Shown here: positions 58,641 through 64,000 of the stretch, one piece after another
How the letters are laid out: each line of letters starts with the position of its first letter
Numbering within the stretch: the first letter of the stretch is position 1
DNA from: Ceratodon purpureus
Lineage: Eukaryota; Streptophyta; Bryopsida; Pseudoditrichales; Ditrichaceae
Length of the DNA stretch: 64,000 bases
NCBI GenBank assembly: GCA_014871385.1
Contig: CM026426.1
Span: forward strand, 94,036,238 to 94,100,237
Direction of reading: 5' to 3'
The notes under the pieces: generated by a model
The model's database searches: none
Told to the model about the DNA's origin: nothing
Seen by the model: only the letters and a program-made list of their open reading frames with translations
Program-made: the position numbers and the translations under genes

Positions 58641-61426
58641 ATAATACCGGGAGTGGATCTGACCGCATTGCAAAGGCTCAGATGTGGTAAGCCTTTGAAG
58701 AGGTCGTGCCATATTTGATCTTATTGGTGTTGACAGCAGAGCAAAGGATGGAATTCATACAAAAGATACAAAAGTGCGGAAGGCATACTTAAAGGCCTTT
58801 GGAGAGGAGCATGTTGCTCACTACATGGTATGTTCTCTGATGTGTTTGTTGATGCTTCTGGTCTTTCTTCAGGGGCCGCCTACTTTACTTCCATAAGCGC
58901 CTTTTAACTTCTTTCTTCTTAGTGACAGTGTGTACTTGTCAGGCCCTCTTGTTGATTTGTGGGTTAGTATGGTAGCCTAAGAGTCTAGAGTTGCCAAGGT
59001 ATGGAGAAATCACACCATCAAGCAAAGGCGGCAAATCAAGCACATACAGTCCATAGTGGTGGGAAAGCCCGCAGTAGTGCGATTCTGCAACAATTCCAGA
59101 ATTAGTACCGAAACATACAACATCGATGTAACAAGAAACTGTAGGTGTTTGGAGCTGTCCTTGAGTCAGCTCATGGAGCAAGGGCCATAGCGGCATCGAG
59201 TCTGGAGTTTCCAATGTATGAAGACATGAGCGGTGGTATCAATGAAATGGTAGCAACGCCTTGGAGGAGTGGAGGTCAAGGAGGCGACATGTTGGCAAAG
59301 CGTGGGTTAAATTAAAAATTTGTCGAAGGTGGAGGCGATGGCTTTGTGGAAGAAGAGCCAGAATGGAATGGCAATTGAGACATGGTTGGAAGTGGGGGCG
59401 AATAAGATGAACAGAGGGATGTTGCTGCGAACGATGTAGACGTCGAGGATGTTGTCAACATTGTTGGCATGGAGGATGTTGCCCACGATGTCGACATTGA
59501 GCATACTAATAGCGACTGAGGGAGGCATACTTCATGTATTTTTTCTGGATATAAGGGGTTTAGTAGAAGGCTACGTTGTAGTTAAGTATTACTTTTTCTT
59601 TTGTACAGTATCCTATGTAGAGAGTACTATAAAGCCAGCAGATCCATGAACGCTGAAACCCTCTTGAAATGTAATTTTTCTTTTAAGATTCTTGAATACT
59701 TCCTTACAACAATAATTTCGTCAAGCTACTTCAACCATCATACCATCCTATTGTAACTGATGTGACGCTTTTGGCGTAACATTTAACCAATTTAGATTCA
59801 GAATTTGAGACTGAAAAGAATCCATGATCCATAGTGAGGCAAATCAGATTGGAATTGAAATAATGATATCTTACATTTAGAATATAAGATTTTAGTTTTT
59901 CAAAAATTTCATAGCATTGTAGAAAATAAAAGCAAGGTCTGAAATTGGAAAATACATTGAGTACAATTTGGCAAGTAAGGATTGTTGAATGAACTCAAAT
60001 CTTGAGTTTGTTATCAAAAAGAAATTTAGGAAGAGAATAAAAAATAAAATAAAATAATAATAATAAATCAATAAATCCGCCCTCCAAAGATGTTGTAGAA
60101 TATATTGATTAACACATAAAAATTTAAATTCAAATTAAAAAAATATAAAATATAAAATGAATAAAACTAAAGTAATAAATCAATAAGTCTTCCCTACGAA
60201 GATGTTGTAGAATATTTTGATTACAAAACAAAAAATCAAAAAGAAAAAAATTAAAAATTAAAAAAAATATAATTACAAAAAAAATAAAGTATAAATAAGA
60301 ATAGAAAATTAAAAAATAGAAGATTAAAATAAAATACATTTTTCTGTTAAGATATTGTAGAATAAATTATAAGAATTTCATAAACTTATACAAGTCATAT
60401 TCCTCAATTTATCAGTTATGAATAATAATTTATGCATTTTATTTTCCAATTTTTTAATTTTTTTTTCAAACTTTTATAATTTTTTTTCAAATTTTATTTT
60501 TTTCCCTAATTTCTTTAAAATGATATTTTCTAAGTTCCTTTCTGATTTTTAATTATAGATATTGTAGAATGAAATTTACTTGTTGTTTAGATAATTAACA
60601 GTTTGTAAGCAAAAGTTTTTTAAGGTAACTAATAGTTAAATTTTTTATAGAATAAACTATTTCTCTTCTTCTCCCAATTGTTGTTAATTTTCCTACCAAT
60701 CATTATTTTACATTTTGTTTTGTTTTGGTTTTTATCATGTTTTTATCTTCTTTTTCTTTTCCTTTTTTTTCTCTAAATTTTTATTAATTTTTTTCTCAGT
60801 TTGTGATTTTTTTAAAAATTCCTCAATAATGTGATGTAAAAGGGTTGAGAGCTGAGATGAGGAAGTGCGGCTGAGAGGGACGAGGGAGATGGTGGGGAGG
60901 ATTGCTGTGAATGTTTGTGAAGAAGTGCTGCACCAAGGGTGATACCAGATCTGCAGTAGTAGTACGAGGAGAATGGTAGAGTGATTGTCTTGTGTGATCT
61001 GCTGGTGATGTTTTAGATCTAGATCTGAACTTGTTACTGAGCGAGCTGAAAGACCAGATCTAGAACAAGTTGTTTGTTGGCAAGCTGACTAAAACAATGC
61101 CCAGACTCACAAACACAATGACTCTCCACTCTCGACTAGCACCTGCGTAGTAATAGCTGCTGCGGTACACCCTCTCCACCCCCCAGATTACAAGAATGGA
61201 CAAGACCTCAAGAGTACAACCCAAAGAAGCTAGTTTTCTATACCTTCTCTATGCATTTATATATTCTCTGCTTTCAATCTTGTTCACAATACTTTAGCTT
61301 GCCTCATCAGTGCATTCGTTTCAATATGGATATGTCTCAAAATGCCCTACACACTGCATGATAGTTGTAGTAGACCTCCATATTTTTCACAGTACTCTTC
61401 TAGCACAGAAATAACAGCAGGCAGAT
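58641..61426. other. AT-rich stretch, no supported gene
   Basis: Strong A/T runs at 60030-60800 with a partial direct repeat (AATAAATCAATAA(A/G)TC plus AAGATGTTGTAGAATAT, seen at about 60060 and 60175). Around 60860-61080 a more complex region precedes the next ORF. Confidence 0.5.
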
Positions 61427-63322
61427 TTGCTCAAAAGAACTTCGTCAACAAGCTTGCGGAATGAAGACCCTGCATTTGCTCCGCACCGATGCTGCCTATG
61501 CAACAATGTGAAGAAAGGTGTGAAGACTCAAGCCAAAGACGGCAACTGCCAACACCGAGGCCATATTACTGCACAACTGCATCAACCCACCAGCACGCAC
61601 ACAACAGCTGTCACTTCAAATGTGATCGCGAACCAGCAACACCAACAGATCGACAACAAACTCAAGAGCCAACAGCAGACTCAACAAATTGCTCGACCAA
61701 CACCAAGCTTAAGACACAATCCCAAACACCAGCAACTAGGAAGTAACCAAAGAGGGGAGGTACAAGAAGTTACCAAGCAAACCGACAACAGCTCATCTCA
61801 ACACAAGCTCGATGCATACTCTGCACCAGCAGAAGCCATCAACATACGATCAAGAACTTGTCAACCTGCAACCAACCTTCGATTCACCAAACCGGTGATC
61901 AACCTGCAAATTCACCAATCTGTCATCAAACTGCCCTCAACCTGCGATTCCACAATCTGCGACCCATCAACCTGCAACCTAATTGCGACCAACCTGCTGC
62001 CTACCAAATCTGCGGTCAAGAACCCAACGGGACAACAAAGCAACAACAATGAGCACCCCATCGAGGCCTGTGGATACCTTTACCTCGAATCGCTCCAACA
62101 CCAACATCAAGCACCCCATCTCGCCAAGCCAGCACACTCAAGCCACATTGTAGATATGAGGAGGAGAAAGATCAGCTACCAGCAGAGGAACGAGCACCTG
62201 CATGTTGCACACCGAGGGAGCTCGAATACAACCAACGGGAGACGAAACGAATCTGCAAGGTGCAGATCACAGGTAAGTCTTCTTACCTTCTACTCATCTT
62301 GCACACACAAAAATTACCACACACTCCTGACTATAGAACACTTCAATTGTGCTCATATTCCACACATCAATATTGTTCACATTTGTGTTGAATTGCTTGT
62401 AAGTAAGCAAAAAGCGAAGCACATAGGAATAGGACAAAGTGAAAAAAGTATTCTTCTTGTACAACTGCGTGTGGGGGATTGGAAGGGAATTTTTTTGTAC
62501 CAGGTTCAAGGCGCAATAAGAGTGTTTGATGAGCACATAAATGCAGTCGTCACAATAAAGAAGACTATCAGCTACTGCAGCTACAACCTGCATCAACCGC
62601 TAGCAGCACACAGAAGGAGCCAGAGCTCGTGTCCAACCACCACCGCAAAACAACAACACGAGCGTGCAAATTGCAGCGTACAGCACCACCGTAGCAGTAG
62701 TTTGAACATCGACACAGAGGCTGAGACTGAGGTAAGCGCTGCTGGGGCTGCGAGAGAGATGGTTGCGATAGAGGCGGTTGATGTTGGTTCCGCAAGAGAG
62801 GTAGACTTCCAAGCTTCGGTTGCTATACGACCTGCGAATTACACCTGCTACCATAGGAATCAACAAGCAACACCGAACGGAGGAACTACACTCAAGCCTC
62901 TAGCAACAAGACAACAGGAAATCCATTACAAGGTAAGCATACTGATCCTACTCCTCAAAGGTAAGTGCCCACCCACCGCAACTCTCGATGAAGGAGGCTC
63001 CCGACGCAAGTCGACTTCGGCGATGGGAGAGGAGCTGTCAATCACTTTGGCGACTAGTGTGGAGCTGTTCATTCCGATGACGAAGGTGGAGCGGCTGTCT
63101 ACCAAGGATGAGCTGTTATTGGCAAAGGCGGACTTGTCGAAGAAAGAAGAGGACCTGTTGAAGACGAGGGCCGAGTTGCTCAGGAAGACGGCGGAGAATA
63201 CACCTTCTATATTAACGGAGAGAGGAGCGTCCACAGAGGTGCAAGCTCATTGTGGTGCCGTTTGTTCCAAGTGGCTGGGCAAAACAAATCGACCTCAAAC
63301 CAGAAAAGGTAAGTCCTGCTGA
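61427..63322 (+). CDS. Long low-complexity ORF of unknown nature
   Basis: A 631-codon open stretch without an ATG near its start (it opens from TTG just after an acceptor-like AACAGCAG). It is rich in Gln, Thr, Ser, His and Asn. A degenerate tandem AACCTGC(A/G)A-type repeat fills about 61858-62000. Five GGTAAG-type donor motifs occur inside or at the end (62272, 62731, 62933, 62958, 63307), so it may really be several exons with readable introns. The last part forms a coiled coil (KDELLLAKADLSKKEEDLLK). No domain is recognised and a real product is uncertain. Confidence 0.3.
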   Translation: MLKRTSSTSLRNEDPAFAPHRCCLCNNVKKGVKTQAKDGNCQHRGHITAQLHQPTSTHTTAVTSNVIANQQHQQIDNKLKSQQQTQQIARPTPSLRHNPKHQQLGSNQRGEVQEVTKQTDNSSSQHKLDAYSAPAEAINIRSRTCQPATNLRFTKPVINLQIHQSVIKLPSTCDSTICDPSTCNLIATNLLPTKSAVKNPTGQQSNNNEHPIEACGYLYLESLQHQHQAPHLAKPAHSSHIVDMRRRKISYQQRNEHLHVAHRGSSNTTNGRRNESARCRSQVSLLTFYSSCTHKNYHTLLTIEHFNCAHIPHINIVHICVELLVSKQKAKHIGIGQSEKSILLVQLRVGDWKGIFLYQVQGAIRVFDEHINAVVTIKKTISYCSYNLHQPLAAHRRSQSSCPTTTAKQQHERANCSVQHHRSSSLNIDTEAETEVSAAGAAREMVAIEAVDVGSAREVDFQASVAIRPANYTCYHRNQQATPNGGTTLKPLATRQQEIHYKVSILILLLKGKCPPTATLDEGGSRRKSTSAMGEELSITLATSVELFIPMTKVERLSTKDELLLAKADLSKKEEDLLKTRAELLRKTAENTPSILTERGASTEVQAHCGAVCSKWLGKTNRPQTRKGKSC

Positions 63323-64000
63323 GACAGAAGCTGCATTATAAACAAAGAATTTTGTTTCCAATCGGGTTATGAAAAACCCAACTGTATCAAAATTGCAACT
63401 ATGAAACATTTTGAGATCAATGCTTTGAGCTATTGGCTCGAGCAGTGCATGTGTTCTCTCTCACTTGATCATGTTTACTTAGAATTAGAAATCTTGTGTA
63501 GTAATAGTTGTAAATGTGTGACTTTGGTTGGATGGGTCAATAGCAGTAGCTGTACCAAAGCTTGTGGAATGTATACTAGCTACCACAACAAGTTTGTTGC
63601 ACCTAGGAAACATAATGCATCAGTTTGTGTATTTAAATTAACAATGTCCAGCCTTGTATGTAACAGTAGAACTTTGATTTGCTGCTTTGGAAAATGTGAA
63701 TGGAAATGCATATGTTGTTCCAAGGATCAATTTGAGATAGGTAGAAAAAGCCTTGAGATTGTTAGGCTTCCTTTATGTTTACAATCTTCCTTTCATGCTT
63801 TAAACGCCTTGGCTAGTGAGCAACACATGTCAACACATACAAATCAACACATATACAATTGGTTTGCTATTGATTCTAATCTCCATTCATACCACATTGC
63901 AACTAGTCTCATAAATTTCCTGTACTTGGAAAAAACTCCTTACTTCTTCCTAACCATAAAACCTCTGGTAGGCCCACAACTGAATTTGTGGAATGAGGTG
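63323..64000. other. Window end, no gene seen
   Basis: AT-rich sequence without ORFs or repeats of note. Confidence 0.5.

Noticed and set aside
59312..59528. Overlapping Ser/Thr-rich ORFs on the minus strand
   Set aside because: They mirror a GAC/GTC-rich stretch on the plus strand and have no domain or splice support.
1..64000. CRISPR arrays, rRNA, tRNA genes or bacterial operon signals
   Set aside because: None seen; intron structure and gene families are those of a plant nuclear genome.

Overview
This window comes from a land-plant nuclear genome. Gene bodies are split by short GT..AG introns, and the one clearly intact host gene is a plant-type casein kinase 2 beta subunit (43.9-46.0 kb). 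There are also plant-specific B3 domains and plant-type transposons: Tnp2/CACTA-like, Transposase_24-like, Ty3/Gypsy and Mutator-like. A large piggyBac element is unusual for a flowering plant, so a bryophyte or another non-seed plant is my inference. The sequence does not prove the species.

Layout. 1-5.2 kb: a minus-strand patchwork of exon-like pieces, including one exon of a chloroplast-type DEAD-box helicase and two exons of a PP2A B55 regulatory subunit, around a zinc-ribbon ORF. 5.2-8.6 kb: AT-rich, no gene seen. 8.7-11.8 kb: an intact Tnp2-type transposase (minus strand), followed by a 30-bp tandem repeat and a cluster of AGCC/GGCT palindromes. 13,394-24,622: the most notable object, an 11.2-kb piggyBac element with a TTAA duplication and perfect 13-bp terminal inverted repeats. 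It carries a seven-exon transposase gene with a repeated basic N-terminal exon module, an unknown acidic-tailed gene and a two-domain B3 gene. 25.0-29.0 kb: a three-exon gene resembling the plant Ptta/En/Spm (Transposase_24) family, then a 710-bp inverted-repeat element. 32,227-41,386: a young Ty3/Gypsy retrotransposon (656-bp LTRs with two differences, target duplication GCAAT) with an extra ORF after integrase. 43,951-45,990: CKB. 47,865-50,157: a Mutator-like element with 549-bp terminal inverted repeats and a 9-bp target duplication. 50.2-61.4 kb: mostly AT-rich with one decayed coding remnant. 61.4-63.3 kb: a long low-complexity ORF of unknown nature.

A theme links the mobile elements. 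Every stop that interrupts their otherwise open reading frames is TAG, never TAA or TGA, and both LTR-LTR differences are CTG/CTA. This is what C-to-T decay at CAG/CTG (CHG) sites would leave, and CHG methylation is the plant silencing mark on transposons. Programmed UAG readthrough is the alternative. The piggyBac insertion lies between the divergently oriented Tnp2 and Transposase_24-like genes, so it may have landed inside or beside an older CACTA-type unit, but no outer ends of such a unit were found.
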